Shown here: positions 1-10,794 of the stretch, piece after piece | Position numbering within the stretch: position 1 is the stretch's first letter | How the letters are laid out: every line of letters starts with the position of its first letter | NCBI GenBank assembly: GCA_963693305.1 | Contig: OY855905.1 | Span: forward strand, 15,806,737-15,870,736 | Source of the DNA: Meandrina meandrites | Lineage: Eukaryota > Cnidaria > Anthozoa > Scleractinia > Meandrinidae | Reading direction: 5' to 3' | Length of the DNA stretch: 64,000 bases | Notes under the pieces: model-generated | Database searches by the model: none | What the model saw: the letters and a program-made list of their open reading frames with translations, nothing else | Told to the model about the DNA's origin: nothing | Program-made: the position numbers and the translations under genes

Positions 1-145
1 GGCGACTATCGGTCGACTATCGGTCGACTAACGGTCGACTGTCGGCCGACTATCGGTCGACTATCGACCGATACATCGGTCGACTATCGGTCGACTGTCG
101 ACCGATAGTCGACCGATGTATCGGTCGATATATCGACCGAGTGCA
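1..145. repeat. Tandem repeat of an 11-bp unit, partly inverted
   Basis: The unit is close to cggtcgactat, repeated head to tail. From about 60 onward it also appears in the reverse sense (tcgaccgata), so the tract can fold back on itself. It runs off the left edge of the window, so its full length is unknown. No coding potential is claimed. Confidence 0.85.
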
Positions 146-159
146 CCTATAGTACACAT

Positions 160-705
160 GATCCGAAACATGTACTCTATTTTCTGACATTGTTCTTGGA
201 TCGTAGAAAGCGGGCAATAAATCACAAAAGAAATAGAAAACAGCGCAATTTAACGGTCGGCGCAAGAAGGTGGGGGACGAGTGCTTCGAGTAACGCTCAA
301 TTCCTCTTGCGTTCATTTGCGTCAAAAATAGAGAGGACCGCGTTCTTTTTTGGTAAAAAATCATAATATTTTGTTCTGTCATTTTGTTTTCCCGCCTGTT
401 TTGTAATTTTGTCTTCCCGCTTGTTTTGTCATTTTGTTTCCCGAGTGTTTTATCATTTCGTTTTCCCGCATGTTCGCCATTTTTATTTCTCGCATATGAA
501 AAAAAAGAAGACTTAAAATTATCCCAGCAAAATTTTCCCCGGTGTCTGCTTTCCCCATCCCCGGAAATGGTAAATCTTCTAAAAACACCTTTCTTTTTAG
601 AGGCGCGAAAGTTGCAAGCGTAGATAACATACAAGCTTTTTACAGCCTAGAGAAACATTTCCTGTTATAATAGCTTTCTGGTAAAGTATATTTTAGCCTC
701 TTTTT
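160..705 (+). repeat. Dispersed repeat copy 1, ending in a degraded LINE C-terminus
   Basis: This block is closely matched at 28930-29400 and partly at 28015-28240. Shared landmarks are the string gggggacgagtgcttcgagt, the text around tagagaggac, and the stretch reading SGAKVLNELPVN in the 29-kb copy. The homologous end here (about 540-670) is shortened, with about 25 bp missing around the conserved LNELP residues. The peptide resembles the extreme C-terminus of CR1/L2-type LINE reverse transcriptases. I take it as a LINE-derived dispersed repeat, not a gene. Confidence 0.6.
368..478. repeat. Minisatellite, about 24-25 bp unit
   Basis: About four imperfect copies of tttgtcattttgttttcccg lie inside the dispersed repeat. 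The sister copies at 28 kb and 29 kb carry fewer units, so the tract has expanded or contracted between copies. Confidence 0.75.
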
Positions 706-929
706 GTAATAGCATTGTAATAAGGAGTACTATTTTTAATGTTAAATTTTAATGTTATATAAGTTTTAGATGCAGCGCACCCATAGATACCAGTCTTCCA
801 CCTGAATGACCCACCCTGTTTACATAAAGTTTCATATACTTACTTTCGTAATGATTCAGTATACTCAGCTGGTAATTAAATAAGCTAAAAATGAGAAACA
901 ATACTGAACGATTGCTGTGACCGTTTTTG
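706..929. other. AT-rich spacer, nothing recognised
   Basis: No convincing reading frame, hairpin or repeat match was seen between the dispersed repeat and the TPR relic. Confidence 0.5.
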
Positions 930-2215
930 GGTGTCCTATGTCACCAAACAGTTTCATTCTGATGTCGAATGCACGCTTGTCTGACTAGAGACAAGAGATG
1001 TAGTCTCCCAGTGAATGTTGTGTAACCCCTTTTGAATGGTAGCTGTCAGCAGTCTGTAAGTGTTCTTCACCAAACACTTTCATTCTAATATCATACGCGC
1101 GCTTCTTGGACTTCAGAGTGGAGATTTAGTTGCCCAGTGAATGTTGTGTAGCCCTTACTGAATGATAGCTCTCAGCCATCTCTGAATGTTCTTCACCAAA
1201 CAGTTTCAGACTGATATCAAGTACAAGCTTGGATCCGGATCCAGAGCAGAGATGTAGTCGCCCAGTGAATGATGTGTAACACCCCTACTGAATGGTAGCT
1301 GTCAGCTGTCTCTGAATATCAGAGAAAGTATATCAATATCCTTCACCAAACAGTTTCCATCTGATATAAAGCGCTCGCTTCTTGGACTTAAGAGCGGACA
1401 ACTTCACAGCACGAAAATGGAGATTTACGGAAAATTAAAGGTGGCTTAAATCTCCTTAAAGCTGGTCATCCAACTTTACGCCATCAATTAAAGGTTACTC
1501 TACCGTGCGTAAACCTGGTGTAAATGTGGCTTAAATGTTTCAATCTCTTTAAGCCAGCTTTAGACATGAGTGTAAAGCTGGTTTAAAGGTCAACTTTAAA
1601 AAAATGTAAAGGTCGCGTAAAGTTGATTAAATTCCAAATTTACGCCAGCTTTACTTCAGCTTTACACCGCAGTAAACTTATGTTTTCATGCTGAGTTTGT
1701 AGTCGGCAAGTGAATGTTGTTTGTGTTACACCTACTGAATGGTAGCTGTAAGTGGTCGTTGGAAGTTCTTTTACCAAACAGTCTCAGTATGATATCACGT
1801 GAACACTTCTCATAGGCAAGAGCAGAGTTGTAGTCTCCTAGTGAATGTTGTGTAACCCTCACTTCATGGTTGTTGTTAGTCATGCTCACCAAACAGTTTT
1901 CCGTCTGATTTCAAGTGCACCCGTTTTGGACTCGAGAGCAGAGTTGTAGTCTCCAACTGAATGTTGTGTAACCCCCACTGAAAGATAGCTGTCCGCAGTC
2001 TCTGAATGGTTTTCACCAAACAGTTTCAGTCTGATATCAAGTGCATGATTCCTGGGCTCAAGAACGGAGATGTAGTCGCCCAGTGAATGTTGTGTAACCC
2101 CTACTTTATGGAAGCTGTCAGCAGTCTTTCGATGTTCTTCACCAAACAGCCTCAGTCTGATGTCGAGCCACGCTTCTCTCACTAAAAAGCTTCTGAGCAG
2201 TCCCCTCTCCTGTGT
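930..2215 (-). pseudogene. Decayed TPR-repeat gene (kinesin-light-chain/nephrocystin-3 type)
   Basis: On the minus strand, successive units of about 42 codons (126 bp) read like tetratricopeptide repeats: LDIRLKLFGENH, then ETADSY, then GVTQHSVGDYNSALES. The best-preserved stretch is 1886-2215, with about 2.5 units in one frame. Upstream and downstream units are recognisable as DNA (tcaccaaacagtttca... and cagtgaatgttgtgta... every 126 bp or so) but are broken by stops and shifts. An unrelated AT-rich segment at 1415-1685 interrupts the array. TPR units of this kind form protein-binding superhelices and are abundant in cnidarian NB-ARC/TPR-like genes. No start, splice sites or flanking domain can be assigned, so this is called a relic. 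Confidence 0.75.
1415..1685. mobile_element. Insertion inside the TPR relic
   Basis: This segment breaks the 126-bp periodicity. It is built from degenerate, bidirectional copies of words such as taaagctggtttaaagg and gccagctttac, giving it a self-complementary character. It has no coding potential. It may be a small MITE-like insertion; the ends are not resolved. Confidence 0.45.
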
Positions 2216-2250
2216 CGAATGACGGCTTGGTCTAAATAGATGTCTGGAAA

Positions 2251-2495
2251 AATCGAATAGCACATAGTCGCGAATAGTACGAATACTCCCGAATAGTCTC
2301 GAATAGTATGTGATAAGTCATCCATGTCCAATATACACGACCTGATACGAGTCGTAAGTCGTGAATGATGACAACTAGTAGCGAATAGTAGTTGAATAGT
2401 ACCGAAAAGTGACAAATACTATAGTTCCAAATACTAACGAATAGTTGCAAATAGTGACGAATAGTCCTAAATAGCGACGATAACGAATAGTGACA
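2251..2495. repeat. Degenerate gaatagt-rich simple repeat
   Basis: The word cgaatagt recurs about every 10-14 bp with short variable spacers (for example gaatagtacgaatactcc). It looks like an eroded short-period satellite. It starts right where the TPR relic stops. Confidence 0.75.
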
Positions 2496-2884
2496 ATTCG
2501 AGACCAGAACACTCTCTACTACTGATCAAAGTCAATATCTTACATTGATCTTACACTTTAGCATATACCACGGACAAAGAAAGGGGGCAGCTATTTTTTC
2601 CTAATTTGGAATGCACCTTCTTTGTAATCCTCTGCACCCTTAGCGAATTGCAACTGTCAGGTTGAGTTTAAGACAAAACAAAACTACCTGGTAGAAACTA
2701 GCCTATGAGCCTGAGAACTTTACAAAAACAAAAGAAACAAGACATCAATACATCAAACAGAATTATAAAAGAACAGTCATTTTATAAAATTATAGAACGA
2801 AAACAAACTTAGCACCAAAACGAGGCTATACCTTGTGGTTTAACGTTTTAACACTGAAATCACAAATTACACAAAAATATTGAA
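2496..2884. other. AT-rich spacer, nothing recognised
   Basis: No supported gene, repeat or hairpin was seen here. Confidence 0.4.
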
Positions 2885-3420
2885 AACAGACACGAGACAG
2901 CCCAAAGGGCCTTTGATTGAAATTTCCTTTATTTGAAATTTCCAATTTAGATTTTGATCAATATGTACACCGATAGACTTCGTAGTGGATACTTGTTCAA
3001 CAGGGATTTGATTTATTTTGATGATTGATTCTCAGGTAGATTAGACAGCCTGTGTCTAGATCCAATTAATAAAAATTCCGTTTTTGTCAAATTTAGTGTA
3101 AGTTTATTAGCTGCAAGCCCTAATCGAATTTCTTCTAGATCAGAATTTATACATTCATTTATTTCTTCGACACTATTTCTTGCAAAAGTAATGCTAGTAT
3201 CGTCAGCATACATTCTCGGTTGCGAGTGACAAAGAACAATAAGAATAAAAGAGGGCCGAAAATAGTTCCCTGTGGAACACCACATTGAAGAAACCTCTCG
3301 GATGATTTATTACAATTTACTAGACAGGTTTGTGTGCGACTTTTTAAATAAGAAGAAAACCATTTATGCGCAGGTCCATTAATACCATAGAACTGAGCCT
3401 ACAGGCTCGTGGAATTTGGT
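2885..3420 (-). pseudogene. Non-LTR retrotransposon reverse transcriptase fragment
   Basis: The minus strand reads GVPQGTIFGPLLFLL and then, after a frameshift and short deletion, the catalytic box MYADDTSITFA followed by ANKLTLNLTKTEFLLIGS. In another frame further on it reads a TTKSIGVHID-type segment. The order matches the RT palm of CR1/L2/Jockey-type LINEs: domain B, YADD box, then the NxxKT segment. The element lacks everything upstream. Its downstream side ends near 2890-2920 in a minus-strand tail reading aaaggccctttgggctgtct, which recurs at 29408-29431. This is a dead 5'-truncated copy. Confidence 0.85.
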
Positions 3421-3639
3421 TAGCCTTTGAAAAGTTTACCCGTGCTGATTTATCCCAAATTGCACTCGAAATCATGTGATTACCTATACAAATTAACGCG
3501 AAGTTCAAAAATTCACATTAATTTTATCTACATGTACCTTAATTTAAGTCATTGTCAATTTAAGTCACACTATTTTGCAGGGTCGTTATTTTCAGACACC
3601 TTCACTTTTCAGTGTGGCATGACTTACGCAATAACGTAA
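3421..3639. other. Spacer, nothing recognised
   Basis: Short AT-rich interval before the pentanucleotide repeat. Small open frames exist but have no recognisable motif. Confidence 0.4.
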
Positions 3640-3768
3640 TTTATGCATCATATCATGTCATGTCATGTCAAGTCAAGTCATGTTGTGTCACGTCACGTCA
3701 CGTCACGGCATGTAACGTCATGTCATGTCATGTCATGTCACGTCATATCATATCATAGCTGAGCATCC
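3640..3768. repeat. Pentanucleotide microsatellite (tcatg / tcacg)n
   Basis: Perfect and near-perfect runs of catgt, cacgt and catat pentamers continue for about 125 bp. Confidence 0.9.
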
Positions 3769-5135
3769 ATACCTACAAGATTGGTGAGCCCATCAAGCCG
3801 AGATAATTTGCTTAAGACGTCATGTCTGTCTGTACGTACATCCATCTATACGCACGGATTAGGACTGGGGTCGAGTTTGTGTTTGTCCTTGATTTGAAGC
3901 TCTTCTTACGCAAAACGTCAGGCAAAACATTTTGTTTGTTGAGAGTTAAGTTACTTGTCACAGAAATTTGTAAGAAGAGTGTATTACTTCAGAGTTTTGC
4001 TCATTTAAAAAAAATGATCTACACATTTCATTTCAACTTAAACGAAGTCATTGTATGATAAGGCGGAAAAATCGTTGGCACGTTGTTCACTTTTTTAGCT
4101 AAATGAAAGTCGTGAAGAAAGCGTGTTGGAGAGCATAGATCGTATCATATTACATAAATCACATTATATTATTCGCATTCCGCCTCCCTCCAAGAGGATA
4201 GCTCACTTCTTATACTTTCTTGTGCAAAATGTAAATCGTCTTTCCGTCTTTCCATTTAGCGCTATTAAACCTCGGGTTCTTTGTTCGATGTTGTTATTTT
4301 ATCTTGTAAAAAGTGCAGGTTGCTATAGAAATTAAACATCAAATTCGCTTTCATTAAATCATGTAAATTAAAGCACAGGGAAGTTCACGTTAATTAAATG
4401 CATGCAAATATAACTTTTTGAAAAATCGCGATAATTTTAAAACGCATAGATTTTGTTCGCATTGTTAAAATGCTTCGTTGTATTCCTACAATAAGGTAAT
4501 TTATGTCTAAGTTTGAATTATGTGGCCTAGTCTTCTCTCCTGAATACCCTTTTTATATATCACTTTTTTCAGCTCAGTATTTGTATAAAATGTCGTGTAG
4601 AGCATTACAGACGACATACCCGGCGCAGAGGCCACTTGCACTGTTTACACTATGCTGGGTGGATGTCGGATGTTTTGCTGTACGTCATACAATCAAGTAA
4701 CCATAAAACAAAACGAATATATTTGTTACGCATCTTAGCATTTTGATATATTTGTGCAACAAAAATAACTGGCAACTGCGCGCACTTTTGCCTGTTTATC
4801 GGCTTATTATCACCCAGGGTGATTATTTATTTTCATAGCTCAAAAAACCGAGCGATAAGTTGGCTCCTAACTTCAGTCGCAGTAATTGTTCTTTGCTTCA
4901 AGGGTAATGGGTGAGCCGTGGTCACACAAAATGTAACCTTCCCTAGAAGATACACATACATTTTTTGTCGCAATACAAAACACAGTTGCTGTGACACTAT
5001 TGCAGTCTTTCATAGGTTTGACCAGGCGTTTTAAAAATATATATTAGAATTTTGTATATGTATAATTCACAAAAGTTTTTGAATTGTTTTGGAGGCATAA
5101 CTTGCAAGGAGACCAGAGCTAATTAACACATTGAC
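3769..5135. other. AT-rich region with no supported gene
   Basis: Open frames of 65-78 codons occur by chance (for example at 3822-4058 and 4123-4335). They show no recognisable domain, no codon pattern and no splice context. I see no element ends here. Confidence 0.4.
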
Positions 5136-5740
5136 ACCTGAAACGCGGCAGGTTTCTTTTACAGGTCACAGGTCACAGGTTACAGGTTACAGGTCACGGG
5201 TCACAGGTTAAAAAATAGCATTTAAAGGGTATGTTCTGAAGCCCAAAACGATAAACAAAACTTGTCAGTTACGGTTAGCTTTTACCCCTGTTTGCTTGCG
5301 GTTAGCTTTCACTTTGGTTTGCTTGCGGTTAGCTTTCACTTTGGTTTGCTTGCGATTAGCTTATTAGTTGCTGGTTAGGGCAGTACTCTATAAACGAAAC
5401 AAAAGAAAAATATATAGAGTACTACCCTAACCAACAAATAAAAGCTAACCGCAAGCAAACCAGAGTGAAAGCTAACCGCAAGCAAACCAGAGTAAAAGCT
5501 TATTGCAAGCAACCTGAGTTAAAGCTAACCGCAAGCATCCAGAGTAAAAGATAACTGCAAGCCAACAGGGGTAAAAGCTAACCGCAACAAGTTTTGTTCA
5601 TCATATTGGGCCTCAGTACATACCCTCCAAATGTTTCATTTTTTTACCTGTGACCTTGACCTGTGACCTGTAACCTGTGACCTGTAACCTGTAACCTGCA
5701 GTGACCTGTAAAAGAAACCTGCCGCCTGAAACGCCCCAAA
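5136..5740. mobile_element. Foldback element with tandem-repeat arms
   Basis: The two halves are inverted copies around about 5410. The outer arms share cggcaggtttcttttacagg. Each arm then holds an array of 7-bp units (aggtcac/aggttac), followed by an array of about 27-bp units built on gcttgcggttagctttcact. The loop carries the inverted pair tagagtact/agtactcta. This is the architecture of a foldback transposon. No coding sequence is present and the target duplication is not clear. Confidence 0.8.
5163..5210 (+). promoter_or_regulatory. Array of seven AGGTCA-like half-sites at 7-bp spacing (DR1)
   Basis: Hexamers at 5163, 5170, 5177, 5184, 5191, 5198 and 5205 read aggtca, aggtca, aggtta, aggtta, aggtca, gggtca and aggtta. 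A one-base spacer between AGGTCA half-sites is the DR1 arrangement bound by nuclear receptors such as RXR, HNF4 and COUP-TF. The inverted arm at about 5646-5710 has a comparable set on the other strand. Binding is an inference; it may simply be a short-period repeat. Confidence 0.4.
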
Positions 5741-6385
5741 CCGCCCGTGACGAGTGTCGCCCTTTGTTTCTCTTCTGAAGACATCACCTGCAGAAAGAAA
5801 AGTTCTTTCCTGTGATAACCAAAGCAGCGTGATTGGTTGAATTTAGCTTGAAATATGATCAAAAACTCTTGGAAGTTTAAGCCAATGAAAAACTAAAAAA
5901 TATTACACTCTTCTACCCTTTGTAACTTCATTGTAAGAATCTCCCATCTTGATAACGTTTTTTTCGGAAATTTTTGAACTGAAAGCAAGCCTGGTGGGAG
6001 ACCAACAACTACAGAAAAAACGTAAGAAAAGAGGAAAAGCGAACAGAGGAAATAAAACCAGAAAGCTGAAAGAGGTGGGTTAGTTAGGTTGATTTTGTGG
6101 GCATGCCCGAGCAAAAATGTTGTAAAATAGATTAGGACAAATTTAGGTCATATAAATAATCAGAAAATGTAAACTCAGAGTCTCAAAGGATAGTGCAGAG
6201 TGCGAAAGGGGCCAATGTAATAAAAGTATGTTTCATTTTTACGACTGTTTTGCGTATGCAAATAAAAGAGTAAAGGAGTTAAAAAGAACGATTTTGGCAC
6301 AGGTGGGTCGGTCGGCTGTAAACAAAATGCCGTTGACAGATGGTTGGCAGACCTACATGTAACGCTACTCTCAGTTTTACGTTAT
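5741..6385. other. Spacer, nothing recognised
   Basis: No gene supported. A stretch near 6160-6240 (actcagagtctcaaagg...) weakly resembles the candidate terminal exon at 36781-36890. Confidence 0.35.
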
Positions 6386-8100
6386 TAAGACCGATGACAG
6401 ACCACTGTACTTTAGGCGCTAATGCTTTTGCTTTGATGGGTATGTGATGATAATTTGGAAATCGAATGTGAACACATTCTGTTTTTATTTTATTTTAATC
6501 AGTTGTATGTTGTTTCAACCCTACAGCAAATCAACAGTTTGCATGTTACGGTCAAAGCAAAATCGAAAGCGAAGGTAATGTAATCGCTAGCTGTCAGAAA
6601 ATTATGAGTGTCATGATGTGCGTGACAAAGGTGAAAGATTGTGCAGCCGATTTGAGACCGATGACAGACCACTGTACTTTAGGCGCTTATGTTTTTCTTT
6701 CGATGGGTACATGAAGATAATTTGAAAATCGATTATGAAAATATTCTGTTTTTATTTTATCTAAAATCAGGTGTATGTTGTTTCTGCCCCATAGTGAAAG
6801 CCAAATTGAAAGGGAAGTTTATGTAATCGCTAGCTGACAGGAGATTATCAGTGAAGAAGGCAACATCAAACTTATCGTGCTCATAGATATTGTTGACGGA
6901 TTAACATTCCCATGTAATCGAATTGCACCAAAGAGTCGTTTCATGTGCCATCAAGTTCACTACAAAATCAGACTTCACTGTTTAAAATTTCAATCATCGG
7001 CGAAAAAACATTGTTTCGTGTCTTTAGGCGTGGAAATTGCTGTAATCGCTAGCTGACAGAAGATCATCAGTGTCACGGTGTGCGCGACAAAGGTGAAAGA
7101 CGTGAAAGATTATGCAGCCGATTTGAGACTGATGACAGACCACTGTACTTTAGGAGCTTATGTTTTTCTTTTGATGAGTATAGGATGATAATTTGAAAAT
7201 CGACTATGAAAATATTCTGTTTTCATTTTATCTTAAATCAGGTGTATGTTGTTTCTGCCCCATAGAAAATCAACAGAATCGTCTTAAGGACGTTAGCGCC
7301 AAAATCTTCCCACGTTCAGATTTTTAAATAGCTTTACCTGCAGTTAGATAATGACTAACTCGTGTCAGAAACGAAAAAAAATTGGGGGGTCACCACGCTT
7401 GTTTCGGAGATAAACCGTATGGAAGACCACAGTATTTATGGAAGCTTTGATAATTGATTCGAATTAGCTTACCTTGATTCAAGTTTAAAAAAAATGAAAA
7501 TGAACTAGTACAGCCAAGGTTTTTGCGTTGGCCTTAACTCAAACAGGCCTATTAAGTAAATATTTGCAATTGGTGTCATTCCTTCAGGTAGAGTGAATCT
7601 TTTGGAGGGATAATTGCTTGTCAAGCTCAGCCGCCAAATGCATAAATTTGAGCCTACGCGAGTCGAAAAAACGAAAAAAAAAATTCTCACGTTCAGAATT
7701 TTTTTGTTTTTTTGTGTAAATGGAGAGAATTGGTAAAGGAAACTTTCTACGTAAAGAAAAACAGGGGTCACCAGGCATCTATGAGAGTTAAATCATCGCA
7801 AAGTTATCCCAACGGCTACTCACCCTATATGTGGCTGGAAAGTTTCCTCAGCGCACGCGCTCGATGCATGACGTGGCATAGCGTTGCGACAGGAATTACG
7901 TGCGCAGTAAAGATGCGCATAAACAATTAGCGCAAACGTCCTTAAGTTTGCATGTGACAGTCAAAGCAAAATTGAAAGCGAAGTTTATGTAATCGCTAGC
8001 TGACAGAAGATTATCAGTGTCACGCTGTGTGCGAAAAAGGTGAAATATTATGCAGCCAATTTGAAAATATATTTGATGCAACGCTTAGATTCACAACAAT
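6386..8100. repeat. Tandem long-unit repeat, three or four diverged units
   Basis: A unit starting with gatgacagaccactgtactttagg begins at about 6390, 6660 and 7130. It runs through a conserved block gtaatcgctagctgacagaa (about 6580, 6820, 7050 and 7990) and a block like caaggtgaaagattatgcag. The last unit is interrupted by the MITE at 7288-7941. Pieces of the same family recur at 42930-43085 and 50835-50960. The function is unknown and no long reading frame is present. Confidence 0.75.
7288..7941. mobile_element. MITE with TTAA target duplication
   Basis: TTAA (7284-7287) precedes ggacgttagcgc and TTAA (7942-7945) follows gcgcaaacgtcc, giving imperfect 12-bp terminal inverted repeats. Removing the element rejoins the tandem repeat it interrupts. 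It contains ggggtcacc near 7387 and again near 7764, a motif shared with the elements at 20480 and 29490. TTAA targets are typical of piggyBac and Kolobok superfamilies. It has no transposase and is therefore non-autonomous. Confidence 0.85.
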
Positions 8101-8139
8101 CAACGAAGGCAAGATCAAACTTATCATGCTCAATTCAAA

Positions 8140-8200
8140 AAACTAAGCAGACAAAACAGTCGTGGGCTCATAGGCCCCCTTTGATTTGTTTATTTAACTT
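8140..8200. repeat. LINE-like 3' tail motif acagtcgtgggctcatagg
   Basis: The block acagtcgtgggctcatagg followed by ccctttgatt recurs at 49030-49065 and resembles the cccaaagggcctttgatt tails at 2905 and 29412. It probably marks the 3' end of a non-LTR element. Confidence 0.5.
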
Positions 8201-8389
8201 ATTTCACTTTCAATGAGGCGTTGAAACACCAGACGTTATACTTACGATTTTCTTTACAACAATAACACGATGCTTTTGTTCGTTTGTAACATTATACTTT
8301 TGTTTTTCTCTTCAGCATATGTAGCCTGATACTTATTTTTACTTGGGCGTTTCCCAAAGAGAGCCCAAGTTTAAAATTGCCCTTCGTTT

Positions 8390-8827
8390 TTGTTGTTTTC
8401 TGCGTTCAGTCACAAATCTCAAGCGTTGTCCTTGAAAGAAAGTACTAATATTATGATTTCTTCTACGCTCAAACCACATACAAATGCACACAGCGTTTGC
8501 GGTAGACCCAGAGAAAACGTTTTGGAGCGTTTTGTGAAAGGGTTGCTCCGCGGACTTTACGAGAGATCAATTTACGAGCGAACATTTCTTAGTGAACGTA
8601 TCGAGAACCATGCTATATCAAATGCGCTATCTAAAGTTAAACGTGTAAAGAAGCACCTTAACAAGCATTATTGTGTTTTGAGACATGATGGCGAACCGAG
8701 CAGAATACCAATACGAATTCTGGAACGCTTGTTTTGTAATTGTATTACAATTGTAGTTTACATTATGATTATTGAAGCGGCGTTGTGTGAAACCTTGAAG
8801 AATTTGCATAATCGGATTGAAATTTGA
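8390..8827 (+). other. Open frame of 145 codons, unrecognised
   Basis: The frame is open and includes a charged stretch (LSKVKRVKKHLNKH) and a hydrophobic run near the C-terminus (CNCITIVVYIMIIEAAL). I recognise no family. There is no supported promoter, splice site or homologous copy in the window, and long chance frames are common in this AT-rich DNA. It may be a remnant of a repeat. Confidence 0.2.
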
Positions 8828-10129
8828 ACCAAACTTGCAAATCGTGTAATGTTGTTTTCATCGAGATGAGATGCGTGGGAAGACTGTGGTGTGACTTACT
8901 TGTATACTTCATCTGCAGCTTTTGTTTTGTTTGTTTCCCGTAGCATGTTCACTGAGATTACGTCCAAAGTATTATAAACAGCGACTATAAATTCGCTTCA
9001 AAAGCTCCCATCGCAAACGTCTGACACGTCTGATTTCATTCACAGAATTTAAACCTTTCGAATCAAGATTTTTTATCTTTTTCTTTACAAACCCTTGCAA
9101 ATCGCATGATTGTAACTCAACACCGCTCGAAGACAAGAGTCACGTCCGCGCGTACGTTTCATGGAGGGGCTTTTGAAATACTTTATCGAGTGCTTGCATT
9201 TCCATTTCTATTTATTTGTACTTAACAAAAAACAAAATTTGGCTGTGGAAGGCCATCCAATTGACAAGAGACAACTGAGATTTCTTCGTGTCAACTTTCT
9301 GGTGTTTACAACTGGATACACCAGGAAAGAAGCCCAAGTTCACGCAGATATGTGTCTAGTTTCTTTCTGTTTTGTTGTTATTCATAATTTTAACTATGAA
9401 TTATTGAGTCGAACAAACTAGAAACCTTCGTCCCAGCGACCAATTCAAACTGTAGCTGGTTAAAATTAGGTTCGCAACACATGCTTTGGAAATGCCTCAA
9501 AATTTTGGTCGCTTCCCAGTTCGGCCAATCAGCACAATCCGTAATGAGTTGTCTCACTTTTCCACTTGACTGATTTTAAAATACTCAAAACATATCAAAA
9601 CGCTCCGTCACAAAAGTCATTTCTCGAAAAGGAATTGGGGATCAAATCAGAAATCATCTCTTTCGGAAGGGTTCAAACTGTTCTGAAATTAGTGCCAGGC
9701 AACTTAACCCATGAAAAACATTATCTTTGAACGTCTAAAGGGAGATACGGCCTTAATTTGCAGATAGAAATCAAACTAAGGCTATAAATATTGATTTTTT
9801 TGAAGACGCTCGGAAACAACTTGAAAAGTTTAGCCTCAATTTTTGAAGTTGCAATCCATTTCCATCCGAGCCATCCGCAGTCAAAGAGGCTTGTTAACAG
9901 TTTCAGTGCTCTGATATAGCAATTGTTAATAAACATAGGCACGCAATGCGTGTAAGAGTTTTTTTTTGAGAAACGTTTTCAGACTGTTGGATATTTGATT
10001 TTGAGTAGTGGGAGAGAATTACTAGCGCATGTGTAAGAGTGTACGTCAGAACTCTTTCAACAAAGATTTGTTTCGTTCAGAAGGTAAATTTTCATGCAAT
10101 TAAAAACAAAAACTCATTCAATTATTAAA
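8828..10129. other. Region with no supported gene
   Basis: Only short unconvincing frames (for example 9161-9421). No element termini were identified. Confidence 0.35.
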
Positions 10130-10703
10130 TTCTCACGGAATGACAAGTTCTTATTCAACGCTTATGATCAAGACGCCAAAACGACTAATTAAATTAATTG
10201 CGGTTTTCAGTGGGCGCTACGGAGTCTCCAACAATAATTGGGAAGCTTCCAATGTCACAAACTCTAAAAAATTCCTGGGCAAACATGTATGGTTTGTGAT
10301 CTTTTCTTTTTTGTGGAAAATTCATCAATGCAAAAGGTTGACACCTGGCAACCCAGAAGAAGCAACAATGTAACTTTTACTTTATTCGAAACGGTGATAC
10401 CATATTGAAACAATTATTTACTCTGAAGCGTAGTTTTCTTTGTTTGTAACATTACATGAGACGTTTGTTTACACTGTAACATGATACTTCTGTTTTTGTC
10501 GTAAAGTATGTAACATGATACGTTTGTTTTTCTCACGTAACAAGCCATTTCTTTAAAAGTAACAAACGATTCAAAACTAAAACCATCTCTTTAGAAAGTT
10601 TTCAAAGTCCATTACAGCTAGAGGTTTTGCTCCCTATCTCTTATGAAATTTGCGCCAAATGTTTGCATATTTAAGTATGAAACTGAAAAATAAGAACCAA
10701 TAT
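10130..10703 (-). repeat. Fragment related to the 19.6-22.3 kb repeat family, left of the LINE insertion
   Basis: Text around 10190-10210 (aattaaattaattgcggttt) is the reverse complement of sequence at 20180-20200 and 21685-21705. Text around 10440-10560 (gtaacatgatacgtttg) is the reverse complement of sequence near 22100-22230. The right-hand piece resumes at 16032-16150. The LINE at 10715-16020 therefore landed in a minus-strand copy of this family. Confidence 0.6.
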
Positions 10704-10794
10704 AAATTTACATGGAGGAAAGCGAGGCGAAAGACCAAGTAGTAGCAGTTCTCCTGAAATCCCTCCAAATAAAACTGCAAAGACCACAGAGCAC

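Noticed and set aside
3640..3768. CRISPR-like or regulatory array
   Set aside because: Units are five bases without unique spacers; a microsatellite.
8390..8827. A real 145-codon gene
   Set aside because: No recognisable domain, promoter, splice context or conserved copy; kept only as an unrecognised open frame.
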